A DNA stretch of 53,311 bases, taken from Taibaiella sp. Lineage in GTDB: Bacteria; Bacteroidota; Bacteroidia; Chitinophagales; Chitinophagaceae. A model generated the notes under the pieces. The model did no database searches and was not told the DNA's origin. It worked only from the letters and a program-made list of their open reading frames with translations. Where the stretch lies: positions 1 to 53,311 of the forward strand of contig JACDGL010000015.1 in the NCBI GenBank assembly GCA_013815385.1, read 5' to 3'. Shown piece by piece: positions 25,664 through 34,654 of this stretch. How positions within the stretch are numbered: position 1 is the stretch's first letter; the number at the start of each line of letters is the position of its first letter. The translations under genes were made by a program, and so were the position numbers.

Positions 25664-26602
25664 ATGAAGTACAGGGAAAGTTCAGTTAACTCAATACCAG
25701 CCACAACGGCGCGGCAAATATCTGCTTTGAAAGAGCAGCAGGAAACAAGCACGGCTCGTCTTGCCAGTGACACTACCGGCGTTATTGGGGTAGGCGATAT
25801 TGATTTGACTCGTTTCCTGACCAAACCTTTCACCGGACTTAGAATGTTTCAAACTGCGAGTGGGGCCGGAACTTTCGGGACGCTTGGGATAATACCAGAT
25901 CAGCAAAAGGGGGGGGTTAACCGCCCGGTTTACCGGGATGGCGGCGCTCTGGCGCTGGATAAAGCAGGAGCCGGTAATTACGGCTTTAACATCGCCCGGA
26001 CCGGCCCCTCGACTGATGGGTACACCAGGGGGGAAACAGTTCTTATTCAAAAGCGGGTTGCTCACACTTTCAATCCAACCATTAGCCGGGTTAGTTACAA
26101 CGTGTCGGTCAGAGAAGAACCCAAAGATTACGTTTTGCAAGTAAACGAGCGCTATGATGGGGATTTCGCGCCCGCAAGCGGTTTGGGGTTAGGTCAGGAA
26201 TTTACAAGTATCTTTCCGATAGATAGCCAGGGCCGGAGGCTTTATAACGCTGACCCGTATACTGAGGCAGGTTGGAACGGTACGGTTCACAAAGTTGAGT
26301 ATAACACTGAGACTCTACCGGTCATTGGGTCAATTGACCCGATTAGCTATCAGTTACCGAATAACGGTGGCTCCCCGATTGGATTTATAACCGGACAAAA
26401 CCTAACCTTTTATACTTCTATTTTTATCGGGCCTTATAGAACACAGGTTCAAAATTTCTTTTCCGAAACAAGCGTTTCCTACGCCTTTCCGGGTGGGATG
26501 CTGCCTGGGGTTTATGACTTGATTGTGGTTAATTTCTCTGACGGGCAGCTCGCTATCTTACCAAATTCTTTTACAGTGCTAAAAGAGGAGGTAACACCTT
26601 GA
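25664..26602 (+). CDS. Tail protein with IPT/TIG-like C-terminal domain (paralog 1 of 3)
   Basis: A 312-residue protein with the signature IDLTRFLTKPFTGLRMFQT-type segment near residue 45 that the next two genes share. The C-terminal ~90 residues (PVIGSIDPISYQLP, then GVYDLIVVNFSDG) fit an IPT/TIG Ig-like fold common in phage fibres. No Shine-Dalgarno precedes the ATG because the tnpB left end abuts it, so expression may be reduced or start elsewhere. Part of the tail appendage cluster. Confidence 0.72.
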   Translation: MKYRESSVNSIPATTARQISALKEQQETSTARLASDTTGVIGVGDIDLTRFLTKPFTGLRMFQTASGAGTFGTLGIIPDQQKGGVNRPVYRDGGALALDKAGAGNYGFNIARTGPSTDGYTRGETVLIQKRVAHTFNPTISRVSYNVSVREEPKDYVLQVNERYDGDFAPASGLGLGQEFTSIFPIDSQGRRLYNADPYTEAGWNGTVHKVEYNTETLPVIGSIDPISYQLPNNGGSPIGFITGQNLTFYTSIFIGPYRTQVQNFFSETSVSYAFPGGMLPGVYDLIVVNFSDGQLAILPNSFTVLKEEVTP

Positions 26603-27075
26603 CCGAAATGAAAAGGATGGTTAGCGGTATTTCAACTATCGCCCTGCCGGAAAAACTCGCGGCCCAAAGTTCTTTTAAAAGAAACGAAGGGGAAAAGGCC
26701 GGGTATGCTGCGCCCTCTATTGGACTCTCTGGGATGCCGGGAGAGTACGATTTCAGGAAATTTATAACCCAGATCTTTGAAGGCATTAGACCGGTCCAGA
26801 TTGGGGCGGGGGGGATTACGGTCGGTTCGCTTGCAGTCACCACCAATAAAGACAATTGGAAAAGTGAAACCCCTAAGTATGTAAACGGTTTATTAGGGGC
26901 AGTAAAACAACCCACTGATAATAGCACATGGTACACCGATTTGGAGCTTTTGAATGACGGCCTGGTAGGGATAAGCACTAAAGATGATGGCACGCTACCG
27001 TCAAAAGCCGTTGCAACCAACCGGACCACTGCTACAACTTTCTCAGTCAGGCTTATCCAGGATACGAGCAAATGA
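26599..27075 (+). CDS. Tail protein, paralog 2 of 3
   Basis: A 158-residue protein with TTG start after GAGGAGG. Shares YDFRKFITQIFEGIRPVQ and a G-x-G-G-I-T-V-G-S-L-A-V stretch with its two neighbours. Lacks the IPT-like C-terminus of paralog 1. Start overlaps the previous stop. Probably an interchangeable tail-appendage subunit; function inferred. Confidence 0.72.
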   Translation: MTEMKRMVSGISTIALPEKLAAQSSFKRNEGEKAGYAAPSIGLSGMPGEYDFRKFITQIFEGIRPVQIGAGGITVGSLAVTTNKDNWKSETPKYVNGLLGAVKQPTDNSTWYTDLELLNDGLVGISTKDDGTLPSKAVATNRTTATTFSVRLIQDTSK

Positions 27076-27503
27076 AAACTTTAGTTAGCCAGGTTAAAAC
27101 CATTGATTCCGCTACTGGTAGGAACTTACAAACTCTGGCCGGGCAGCAGTTAAATTTGCAAAGGAAAGCCAGTGTCCCGGTTGTGGGGTTAGTAAACAAT
27201 TTCGACCCTGACCAGAAAAACTTTCTAACTACACCCATGAAAGGCTACACCATGTTACAGGTTGGCAGTGGGGTAGCTACTTACGGCGCTCTGGCAGTCA
27301 ATGCAGACTACAACGTGTTGCCACCAGGCCAGGACTTCTCTTTACGCCCTGAACCGGGGAAACCGGCCCTTATCTACCCGGTAGCCGGTGGTAACACTTC
27401 TTTAAACACGTCTTTCATTCATGGTGATGGTAATGAGTTAAAGAGGTACTACCCCATTAAATATCTGACCAGGGGTTTTACAGGTAGCGGCACCACGAGT
27501 TAA
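27072..27503 (+). CDS. Tail protein, paralog 3 of 3
   Basis: A 143-residue protein whose DQKNFLTTPMKGYTMLQVG and GVATYGALAV segments align with those of the two upstream genes, pointing to a triplication. Overlaps the previous gene by ATGA. Short C-terminus; no enzymatic motif. Confidence 0.72.
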   Translation: MKTLVSQVKTIDSATGRNLQTLAGQQLNLQRKASVPVVGLVNNFDPDQKNFLTTPMKGYTMLQVGSGVATYGALAVNADYNVLPPGQDFSLRPEPGKPALIYPVAGGNTSLNTSFIHGDGNELKRYYPIKYLTRGFTGSGTTS

Positions 27504-27514
27504 GGAGTGAAGAA

Positions 27515-28021
27515 TTGCCCCAAAAATTACCAGATACCAATGACAATACCAATGCCAATGTAATAATCATTAGACCTGGCGGGTATTTCAGCGGCGGGAC
27601 TAGCTTTTTAGTCTGGAATGAAAATTCACCGTTGCCTCCTTGCGCCCGGTATACCGAACTCGCGGATATGTACGCGCTTTTAGCTGATGGCTGGAACACT
27701 ATTCCAGATTTAACTAGACAGTATGTTTTCGGCTATAACGATACCGTTTTACCAAAAGATAGCGCCGGAAATATCAGGCGGAACTTAATACCATGCGGGG
27801 TAGATGTTTCCGGTATCAATTTTCGGACACTAGATTCAATTGTGAGCGCCCCGTCAGTTAAAGCTCAATTAGATGCGATTTATTCTAGTGACTCTATGTG
27901 GACGGGGGAAGTGGTAGACCCGGTAATCTGGCAAGATGACTATTGGGATGCGTTACTAATAGACCGGGAAGCAATGCAAATCTACCTGGATGCTCATCCG
28001 GGTTGCCGTCTAAATTCCTAA
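27515..28021 (+). CDS. Tail-region protein of unknown function
   Basis: A 168-residue protein, TTG start after AAGGAG. Features: NANVIIIRPGGYFSGGTSFLVW near the start, several Trp/Tyr, WQDDYWDALLIDREAM near the end. No recognised domain; by position a fibre-linked or attachment protein. Confidence 0.66.
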   Translation: MPQKLPDTNDNTNANVIIIRPGGYFSGGTSFLVWNENSPLPPCARYTELADMYALLADGWNTIPDLTRQYVFGYNDTVLPKDSAGNIRRNLIPCGVDVSGINFRTLDSIVSAPSVKAQLDAIYSSDSMWTGEVVDPVIWQDDYWDALLIDREAMQIYLDAHPGCRLNS

Positions 28022-28043
28022 AGTGGCGAAAAGGTTTAATTAA

Positions 28044-29882
28044 ATGTCTACTCCAATTGGTACTCTTATAAGCTACGCAAAGAAGTTTTACACAACTGTC
28101 TTTGGCACGGTTGGCTCCCCCGCCACTCTTCAGACCGGCGATACCGACTGGTCAGGTCTTAACGCAGCCGTGGCGGTGCTAAGTGACGAGGTAAAACTTT
28201 CCAGCGGTCAAATTCTCATGGGGGCAAGTGGTAGCGGCGCTCTGGCTAACCCCACTATCGGGCCAACCCTGACCGCCGGAACGGGTGGCTCGCTGGCAGT
28301 AGGTAGTTACGATGTGTCTTTTAGTTGGACTAATACTTTCGGGGAAAGTCTAGCCAGTTCGCCTACCACCATTGTGCTTACGGCAGGCCAGACCCGGATT
28401 ATACCGAGCGCGATTACCCCCTTACCGACTGGTTACACCGGGGCTAACTGGTATGTCAGTGACGGGCCGGGCAGTATCACGCCCAGGCTAAAAAACGCGA
28501 ATACCGGGGCCACTTTCAATATTGATACAGTACCGTCCGGGGCGGCACTTGCCCAACCTACCGCTAATAGTACAGCCTCAACCGACCACGGCGAAAAGGG
28601 CATCCCTACCGGCAGTAGCGGCATCGTGGTAATGCCGGGTTCTGGAACGCTTGATTTTGGTTACAGCCCGACCAATCATAACGACCAGAACGGGTATTAC
28701 CTTAAACGACTTCGTATTGAGAATTTTACAACTGCGGGGCTACCGACCGGGCTTACCGCCGCCGATAAAGGCCGTCTTGCTTACGATACTACTGTACCAA
28801 CCCTGAAGATATGGGATGGTACCGCATGGCAAGTTATAAGCGGTGGCGGTGGTAGTTCTAGCCCTGCCACTGGCACAACTCTCGGCACGGTTAAAATAAC
28901 CGGGACACCTGTTGACGCGGCGAATCCAATAGCGGTAGGTGATACCGATAGCCGCATGACCAACGCTCGCCCGCCGAACGGCAGCGCCGGGGGTGATCTG
29001 ACAGGGACTTATCCGAACCCGACCCTTGCCACAAGCGGGGTGAGCGCGGGAAGCTATACCAACGCCAATATCACGGTAAATAACAAGGGATTAATTACAA
29101 CGGTGGCGAATGGAAGTGGCGGGAGCGGCACACCTGCCGATGCCGATGCCACAACCAAAGGTATTCTCAAACTTACTAATGACCTGGCGGGAACTGCGGC
29201 CTTACCAGTAGTAGCAAGGGTAAATGGTCGGGCTTTCGCATCAACCGCCCCAGCTGCCGGGCAAGTTCCGACCTGGAACAATACAACCAGCCAGTACGAA
29301 CCGGCCAGCCCTGCCGGGGGGTCAGGCGCTGCTAACGCTACGTCAATCCAGGGGGTTAATGTTTCGGCTACCGCCCCAACGAACGGCCAGGCTCTGGTCT
29401 ACAACTCAGGCACTTCTCAGTATGTACCGGGAACAGTTAGCGGTGGGGGCGGGGCTTATGTTGGGGTACGACTAAGGCACTCGGCAGATCAATATGCTGC
29501 TGACACCGCTATTTTTACCTGGGATACTGAGTTATTTGATACCGATGGTTTCCATGACAGCACCAACCCGACCAGAATAACCATACCGACCGGGAAAAGC
29601 GGGAAATACCTCCTGACTGGAATGGTTCAATACAACAACAGCACTTCCAGTGAAAGTTACTATTTGTACGTGCAGAAGAATGGTGTTTCTACAGCTGTTG
29701 GGAATATAGCAATTAATGTTCAGGCCGGTTGTGCCGGTCTAGCGCAGTGTTTAAGCGATGTAGTTGCACTTGTTGCCGGTGATTATATCGAGTTGAACGC
29801 TTATCATACCGCCGCCGGTCAGAGTAGGACAATCAGAAGTGATTACGGCCCGTTTTTTAGCATGACATTTTTAGGGGCGTAA
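28044..29882 (+). CDS. Tail fibre with C1q/TNF-like tip
   Basis: A 612-residue fibre. The N-terminal ~180 residues are Gly/Thr-rich and beta-rich. The middle has fibre-like repeats (GYYLKRLRIENF, DKGRLAYDTTVPTLKIWDG, NGSAGGDLTGTYPNPTL). The C-terminal ~140 residues (VRLRHSADQYAADTAIFTW to the end) match a C1q-like jelly roll, with strands SGKYLLTGMVQYN and DYIELNAYHTAAG. This tip is the likely receptor-binding part. Last gene before the lysis cassette. Confidence 0.82.
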   Translation: MSTPIGTLISYAKKFYTTVFGTVGSPATLQTGDTDWSGLNAAVAVLSDEVKLSSGQILMGASGSGALANPTIGPTLTAGTGGSLAVGSYDVSFSWTNTFGESLASSPTTIVLTAGQTRIIPSAITPLPTGYTGANWYVSDGPGSITPRLKNANTGATFNIDTVPSGAALAQPTANSTASTDHGEKGIPTGSSGIVVMPGSGTLDFGYSPTNHNDQNGYYLKRLRIENFTTAGLPTGLTAADKGRLAYDTTVPTLKIWDGTAWQVISGGGGSSSPATGTTLGTVKITGTPVDAANPIAVGDTDSRMTNARPPNGSAGGDLTGTYPNPTLATSGVSAGSYTNANITVNNKGLITTVANGSGGSGTPADADATTKGILKLTNDLAGTAALPVVARVNGRAFASTAPAAGQVPTWNNTTSQYEPASPAGGSGAANATSIQGVNVSATAPTNGQALVYNSGTSQYVPGTVSGGGGAYVGVRLRHSADQYAADTAIFTWDTELFDTDGFHDSTNPTRITIPTGKSGKYLLTGMVQYNNSTSSESYYLYVQKNGVSTAVGNIAINVQAGCAGLAQCLSDVVALVAGDYIELNAYHTAAGQSRTIRSDYGPFFSMTFLGA

Positions 29883-29953
29883 CCCTGACCCGTGTCCCGA
29901 TGAAAGCGGCATTTTACGCGACACGCAATAAAAGGAAAGAAAGCAGATGACTA

Positions 29954-30751
29954 ATGTCAGATAAACCCAAAGGCAACAACAAAGTTATCAAACAATTCTA
30001 TCTGAACTGGAAATTCTGGCTAATCCTACTGGCCAGCCTGGTAGTACTGGTAACTTTAGCTTTCCTCATCTTCACACCTACCGAGATAAGCAAGTCAGCT
30101 TTAAAAATCATTAGTGACCCGGCTATTTACGTGACTTTGAGTGTAGTCGCGGCGGGCGTTGCGGGGGTGTGGTCTAAAGTAAAAGAAGTACTGGACAAAG
30201 CTGAAAAGAAAGCCGATAAAGCCGTTTCAACTACCGTAGAACTTTCCGACCGGGTAGATACTAATGCTGAAAAGTACGCATGGCTTGAGAAAAGCATGGA
30301 AGCTTACGGGCGGATGGCCCACAATCTTACCGATGATTTGCAACAAGAACGGGCTGAGACAAAACTAGTAACGGCTGAACTCAAAAAACAAATCGAAGGG
30401 CTAATTATTCAGGTTAAAAACCAGCAAACCGAGATTAACCGCCTGAAAGAAATCATGCTCAAGCAGAACGAGGAAAGTATTAAGGACAAGGAGCAAATCT
30501 CCATGCTTCAAAGCCGGGTTAGAGAACTTGAAATCAGACTGGCTAAATCCGAGGCTGAGAATGTCTTCCTGCGTTCAGAGCTAGAAAAGCACCCGGTCCC
30601 GGCAGGTGTGGGTGCTGACTTAATCACGGCCCTGGTGAGCGGAGAGGAGGTTCAGTTACAGAAGAACGGCGGCAGTTTGCCGGGTAGCCCTATAACTTCC
30701 GGTGACAAAGTACAGCTTAATGTTATTGAGAAAAATAAAGAAGGGGAATAA
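29954..30751 (+). CDS. Membrane-anchored coiled-coil protein near the lysis cassette
   Basis: A 265-residue protein with two N-terminal membrane helices (FWLILLASLVVLVTLAFLIF and YVTLSVVAAGVAGVW), then a ~130-residue coiled coil rich in Glu and Lys (QTEINRLKEIMLKQNEESIK). It sits just before the holin. Spanin-like or lysis-regulating roles are possible; neither can be shown. The AAAGGAAAG RBS is 13 bases from the ATG. Confidence 0.7.
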   Translation: MSDKPKGNNKVIKQFYLNWKFWLILLASLVVLVTLAFLIFTPTEISKSALKIISDPAIYVTLSVVAAGVAGVWSKVKEVLDKAEKKADKAVSTTVELSDRVDTNAEKYAWLEKSMEAYGRMAHNLTDDLQQERAETKLVTAELKKQIEGLIIQVKNQQTEINRLKEIMLKQNEESIKDKEQISMLQSRVRELEIRLAKSEAENVFLRSELEKHPVPAGVGADLITALVSGEEVQLQKNGGSLPGSPITSGDKVQLNVIEKNKEGE

Positions 30752-30754
30752 GTC

Positions 30755-31015
30755 ATGAATTTTAACTTAACTGATTACGTTGGCATGATCAGAAATTGGT
30801 GGTCAACGATAGGTATCTTCCTGCTACTGGAAGGACTGCAATACTTCATTGACAACCTGGCCTTTTCCTGGCGGGGTTTAGCGGTTGCCGTAGCCGCCGC
30901 TTTCATCAAACATTCAGTGACCTCATTTGACCATACCGTTGCCAAGAAAGCAGTCGAGAAAGCGGCTGTGACAGGAGAAGTCCCGGCCAGTATTACTGCT
31001 GGTGAGCATAAGTGA
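30755..31015 (+). CDS. Holin (putative)
   Basis: An 86-residue protein with a membrane segment (WWSTIGIFLLLEGLQYFI) and a second hydrophobic helix (WRGLAVAVAAAFI), a charged C-terminus, and immediate linkage to the endolysin. Size and layout fit a small holin, which would form the lysis pore. It overlaps the endolysin start. Confidence 0.72.
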   Translation: MNFNLTDYVGMIRNWWSTIGIFLLLEGLQYFIDNLAFSWRGLAVAVAAAFIKHSVTSFDHTVAKKAVEKAAVTGEVPASITAGEHK

Positions 31016-32331
31016 CCGCAACCGCAACCGTAACCGCGAGCAGCCAGGTCACGGCCTTTCTACCAAGAATGACGCTTCTAAAGTTCAAGGCTGTCTTAGA
31101 AGAGGCGGGTAGCCCGGCTGCACGCCAGGCCGCTGCGTGCTATGCCGCTATAGTGGAGCGGGGTATTTCACCTGCTTTTGTATTAGGTTTGTTCGCGCAC
31201 GAGTCTAGGTATGCGACCGACCCTAATAGCATCGTTTACAAATTTAATAATTATAACCCTGGAAATTGCCGGTCAAGTACGATTGGGTCAATGCCGCTTA
31301 TATCAACAGACCGGGGTGTGTTTGTAAAATACCCGGACTGGGCTACAGGCTTTCGGGATTTAGCCAACCGCTTAATTGTCAAAAACTACGTTTACGCCCA
31401 GGAAGGTAGACGGACAATTGAACAAATTATCACAAGGTTTGCCCCGGTCAAAGACGGCAACGATACAGCCGGGTACATAGTTAAAGTAGTCGAATTAATG
31501 AACGGCTGGATTACACCGGCAGGGGGAGGGAATAGTAATATGGGAGTAACATTACCTAACATCACGCAGACACCTAGCCCTAATTACGATCAGGGGCCAA
31601 CTAGGAAAACCAAAATTGTTATCCACGACATTGAAGGTTCTTTTGATAGCGGCAATAACTGGATTGATAGTTCAAAGAGCGGAGTTTCCGCTCACTACAT
31701 TGTCAGTGCCGATGGTAAACGAATAGACCAATCAATCCGAGAAAGCGATATAGCCTGGCATGCCGGTAATTATAAATACAACCAGGAAGCTATCGGGATT
31801 GAGCATGAAGGCTACCAATCTTTTTCGACCGGGCCTTACCCGGATGTTATGCTTAGAGTTTCAGCAGCCCTGGTATCTCAAATTTGCAAACGCAACGGTA
31901 TTGCACCCAACCGTCAGAATATTATCGGCCACGGCGAAGTGCCGCCGCCTAACAATCACACAGACCCCGGCCCTAAATGGCCGTGGGACCGCTATATGGC
32001 TTATGTGTTAAACGAATATAACGGGGAGTTAAATCACGTGACTACTGATAATCAAGGCCCGAATCCAGTTGCTTTCAACCCTAACCCTAACAATTTTGCA
32101 GTAGGGCAAGGGGTTATTGAAGCAGCCACCCGCATGCGTTTTGAGGTACTTACTGCGGAACAGTACCTTGTGCCAGAAAGCGGCCAGGCAGCCGGTTTAA
32201 CTAAGCGGTCCATGACGTGGGTCAAATCGGAAGATGGTAAAATCTACCTAATTTTGGCTATTCAAGACCAGGATAAAAATAACAATCCGCTCACAACTTG
32301 GACTACTCAAGTGTGGTTGCAAACTGTTTAG
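31012..32331 (+). CDS. Bifunctional endolysin: lysozyme-like plus N-acetylmuramoyl-L-alanine amidase
   Basis: A 439-residue GTG-start protein. Residues ~40-165 look like a glucosaminidase/lysozyme-type domain with catalytic candidate E64 (AHESRYATD) and N-N-Y-N-P-G-N. Residues ~195-330 are an Amidase_2 (AmpD/T7-lysozyme) domain with zinc ligands H205 (VIHDI), H307 (GHGEV) and D318 (HTDPG). Residues 350-439 may bind the cell wall. It would cut peptidoglycan at two bond types. Gene order coiled-coil, holin, endolysin fits a lysis cassette. Confidence 0.9.
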   Translation: MTATATVTASSQVTAFLPRMTLLKFKAVLEEAGSPAARQAAACYAAIVERGISPAFVLGLFAHESRYATDPNSIVYKFNNYNPGNCRSSTIGSMPLISTDRGVFVKYPDWATGFRDLANRLIVKNYVYAQEGRRTIEQIITRFAPVKDGNDTAGYIVKVVELMNGWITPAGGGNSNMGVTLPNITQTPSPNYDQGPTRKTKIVIHDIEGSFDSGNNWIDSSKSGVSAHYIVSADGKRIDQSIRESDIAWHAGNYKYNQEAIGIEHEGYQSFSTGPYPDVMLRVSAALVSQICKRNGIAPNRQNIIGHGEVPPPNNHTDPGPKWPWDRYMAYVLNEYNGELNHVTTDNQGPNPVAFNPNPNNFAVGQGVIEAATRMRFEVLTAEQYLVPESGQAAGLTKRSMTWVKSEDGKIYLILAIQDQDKNNNPLTTWTTQVWLQTV

Positions 32332-32362
32332 ACTACTTACCACCTCCTTCTCCTTCCTACTC

Positions 32363-32400
32363 AGCCCCCAGCCTTGCCCTGACCGGCAGGGCTGGGGGCT
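32363..32400. terminator. Strong hairpin between convergent genes
   Basis: AGCCCCCAGC at 32363-32372 pairs with GCTGGGGGCT at 32391-32400 around an inner CCCTG/CAGGG. There is no T-run after it on the + strand, so it may be a transcript-end structure rather than a classical terminator. Confidence 0.55.
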
Positions 32401-32432
32401 AAATCCTCCTATCTATTCACATCTACACAGCA

Positions 32433-32478
32433 AAAGATCGCTTCAACTGGCTAAAGTGGAGCGGTCTTTCTTCTACTG
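32433..32478. terminator. Bidirectional terminator after the endolysin
   Basis: AAAGATCGCTTCAAC (from 32433) pairs with GTGGAGCGGTCTTT (to 32469) with a few wobbles, followed by TCTTCTACTG. The A-rich left flank could serve the opposing gene at 32473-32766. It separates lysis genes from the leftward accessory block. Confidence 0.65.
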
Positions 32479-32766
32479 TTTTAAAAATTCAATTTGAACA
32501 CCGGGCCACAGTTCAATTACCGCATGAGCAATTATCACTTTAACCCTAAGATGGCTCATTTCACCCGCCCACTCATCACCAAAGCTCCCTGCCCATTCCC
32601 TATCGCCACAATCGGTATAAAGGGTCAAACTGTAGTGACCATACCTGAACCGAAAATAAAAGGGTGTACCATCAATTGTGCCGGAATATTGAGTCGGGCA
32701 AGCATCACAAGTACATAAGTATTCAACCGTTATCTTTTGGGTTTCGTAGGCCAATATCTCACTCAC
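32473..32766 (-). CDS. Hypothetical protein of the leftward accessory block
   Basis: A 97-residue protein with an early CTCDACP Cys pair, beta-rich centre (FRFRYGHYSLTLYT) and no recognised fold. Overlaps the preceding gene by four bases. Part of a string of small leftward genes. Confidence 0.68.
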   Translation of the reverse strand: MSEILAYETQKITVEYLCTCDACPTQYSGTIDGTPFYFRFRYGHYSLTLYTDCGDREWAGSFGDEWAGEMSHLRVKVIIAHAVIELWPGVQIEFLKQ

Positions 32767-33002
32767 TTTTCAACCCCTTTCTGCCCACCCTGGTCGGTTG
32801 TGCTATCAATTGGCAACACTTCAATTAGAACGTAGATATGAACTAACGTGGCGGATATTATCGGGTTGTTACCGAACTGTTCAGCCATACCACCGGCCAT
32901 TTTGATGGCTATAAGTATGCGCTCTTTGGTTTCCTTTGCGCCTCTTGAGTAGCCTCTATTATAAGCCTGTTCAGTCATCCAATCATCGGTTTCATTCGCC
33001 AT
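32763..33002 (-). CDS. Small helical protein
   Basis: A 79-residue protein. ATG at 33002 is used because GAGGAGG precedes it; the in-frame ATG eight codons earlier is within the neighbouring gene. Contains NRGYSRGAKETKERILIA. No family known. Confidence 0.62.
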   Translation of the reverse strand: MANETDDWMTEQAYNRGYSRGAKETKERILIAIKMAGGMAEQFGNNPIISATLVHIYVLIEVLPIDSTTDQGGQKGVEK

Positions 33003-33132
33003 CTTCAACCTCCTCATGATAGCCACACCTTGAGCAGTAGCGGTGTTTGTTCAGTAGCATTATTCGCACAAAGTCCAGGAAATCGTCGGTAAAGTAGTCG
33101 TGACCGAATATCTTGCAAAGTAACTTCTTCAT
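32992..33132 (-). CDS. Tiny zinc-binding protein (46 residues)
   Basis: A good RBS (GGAGG six bases upstream) precedes the ATG at 33132. The product begins MKKLLCKIFGHDYF and ends near CSRCGYHEE; the CX2C and a nearby Cys/His suggest one zinc site. Its stop overlaps the start region of the next gene by 11 bases. The MKKLLCKLFGH-type start is common among tiny phage proteins. Confidence 0.7.
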   Translation of the reverse strand: MKKLLCKIFGHDYFTDDFLDFVRIMLLNKHRYCSRCGYHEEVEDGE

Positions 33133-33169
33133 CTCAAATCCTCCTATGCGCTGAGTGCGGTTTAGTTGG

Positions 33170-33688
33170 CTAAATATGAATATCTATCCCGACCGCTACA
33201 CAATCAGTGTGTTTACCAAGTAACATAAGCATGTCATGGTCCCATGTATCGTTCGGCTCTGAAATCATACCGAACCATCCTAACTTGCCACGTTCATGCC
33301 ATTTCCCATTGGGGGTAACTATTGCATAGCATTTTACATTTTCTGGTAATTCTCTAACCAAACAAATGTTATTAGGTATTGCCCCATCGTAACGACCGCC
33401 AACTTGATACCAATCCCATTTTGCGTCGGGGTTACGCGTTCGCATATAGTAAATCCCATTTTCATCTTTACCGCCCGGTCCTTCGCCCCACCAATCCTCA
33501 ATATTAGCTATTAAAGTTTCTTCGGAACCATACTGTTTGATGCCACTGGTTACATCTTCAACATCAAAGTAAGTCTTATAAGGTGCTACTTTTAAGTTCT
33601 CATTGTACGGAGCTAGTAAATTATCAACTGAGTTTTCCTCTTTGGCTTGCTCTTGTTCAAGTAAAACTAATACAAAACAATGTGACAT
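33170..33688 (-). CDS. Conserved phage protein of the MSH-start / KWDWYQVGGRYDG family
   Basis: A 172-residue protein. The MSHCFVLVLL start, APYNEN near 30 and KWDWYQVGGRYDG near 95 form a pattern seen in many phage accessory proteins of unknown function. Acidic, no catalytic set identified. Transcribed leftward alone with a weak RBS. Confidence 0.75.
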   Translation of the reverse strand: MSHCFVLVLLEQEQAKEENSVDNLLAPYNENLKVAPYKTYFDVEDVTSGIKQYGSEETLIANIEDWWGEGPGGKDENGIYYMRTRNPDAKWDWYQVGGRYDGAIPNNICLVRELPENVKCYAIVTPNGKWHERGKLGWFGMISEPNDTWDHDMLMLLGKHTDCVAVGIDIHI

Positions 33689-33738
33689 CTATCTAATCCT
33701 TTCTAAAATAAACCCTTCTTAAAAACTAGACACCTAAT

Positions 33739-33978
33739 TTATTTAGACCAGGACGGTTTCCAATTAGCAATCGGATTGTGTTTAGGGCAATAACCATCCT
33801 GGGTTGCCTCCCGCCCACAACCGCCCGGTTTAGATGGGTTTTTCGGGTTCCTACCATGCATGCAAACCAACCGCAAGCAGTAGCAACACTCATTGTAGTT
33901 TTGGCCGTAGGCTGGGCAGTTACCGCAAGTAACGCACATGGGCCGGAGTTTATGCTCGAAATAAAGAGTTGTAGACAT
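33739..33978 (-). CDS. Cysteine-rich zinc protein
   Basis: A 79-residue protein with eleven cysteines: PMCVTCGNCPA, NECCYCLRLVC and GGCGREA...YCPKH. Likely two or more zinc sites. Such proteins often bind host partners or nucleic acids in phage early expression. Function unknown. Confidence 0.68.
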   Translation of the reverse strand: MSTTLYFEHKLRPMCVTCGNCPAYGQNYNECCYCLRLVCMHGRNPKNPSKPGGCGREATQDGYCPKHNPIANWKPSWSK

Positions 33979-33998
33979 TTGATTTTAATCCTTTCTTT

Positions 33999-34334
33999 CT
34001 AGGCGGCCTGGGCCAGCAGGTCGCGGTAAGCATCTTTTTCCATTTCGGTTTCAGCTAGGTTATTGATTGTCTGGTTCAATTCTTGAATTTCTATTTCCAG
34101 GGCTGCCAGCCGGTAAGTAATTTCTTCGTCTATATAGATAATGGTCTTCAAAGCGAAATTCCTGTGGTAGCACGATTTTCCTATTTCGCCCGCAGGACAG
34201 CCGCACCGGATAGCACCAGGGCCAGTAACCAAAAGCGGATAATGGGTATAGCCGTCACTAGAAAGAACATCGTAGAAGTTCAGGCTTGATGTGGCTTTAA
34301 TGGTAGGTATCTTTTTGGTCTTGGTGGTGGTCAT
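33999..34334 (-). CDS. SWIM-type zinc finger protein
   Basis: A 111-residue protein. Residues ~40-60 contain CGCPAGEIGKSCYH, the CxC...CxH pattern of SWIM zinc fingers, followed by a helical coiled coil (LAALEIEIQELNQTINNLAE). SWIM domains support protein or DNA contacts. Isolated small form; function unknown. Confidence 0.75.
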   Translation of the reverse strand: MTTTKTKKIPTIKATSSLNFYDVLSSDGYTHYPLLVTGPGAIRCGCPAGEIGKSCYHRNFALKTIIYIDEEITYRLAALEIEIQELNQTINNLAETEMEKDAYRDLLAQAA

Positions 34335-34397
34335 TGTCTGGCCCTGCTTTCTTGCTTAACTATTCCGTGAGGCCGGTGTTACCCGGCCCGTTCCTTC

Positions 34398-34601
34398 CTA
34401 CATTGCTACTGCGTAACCTTCCGGTACTAACTTTCTTAAAGTTCTGTGTAATTTGTCGCTTTCCTTGCGAGTTAGATGTTTGTAATCGTAACCCTCAAAG
34501 GCCAGGGCTAACCTGATACACATAACCATTTCGTAACCGGCGCTGGAGTTGTATATCTGGGAAGCTTTCTCTGCTACTACCTGGATTTGCTCGGTTGTCA
34601 T
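34398..34601 (-). CDS. Small helical protein at head of leftward block
   Basis: A 67-residue protein with helices VVAEKASQIYN and KESDKLHRTLRKLV. It is the first gene of the leftward accessory block, with an extended -10 promoter (TGTTATAAT, near 34655-34663) upstream. No family recognised. Confidence 0.65.
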   Translation of the reverse strand: MTTEQIQVVAEKASQIYNSSAGYEMVMCIRLALAFEGYDYKHLTRKESDKLHRTLRKLVPEGYAVAM

Positions 34602-34654
34602 TGTTTTTGCCTTTCTTTTAGTGTTTCGTTTGTAACTCTTTGTATAGATACATT

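Noticed and set aside
24552-25667. 371-residue + strand ORF
   Set aside because: It is the mirror of tnpB. The minus-strand frame has all catalytic and zinc residues, and the + strand product has no recognisable motif.
29883-29953. Terminator after the tail fibre
   Set aside because: CGTGTC/GACACG can pair over about 24 bases but is not followed by a T-run; too weak to call.
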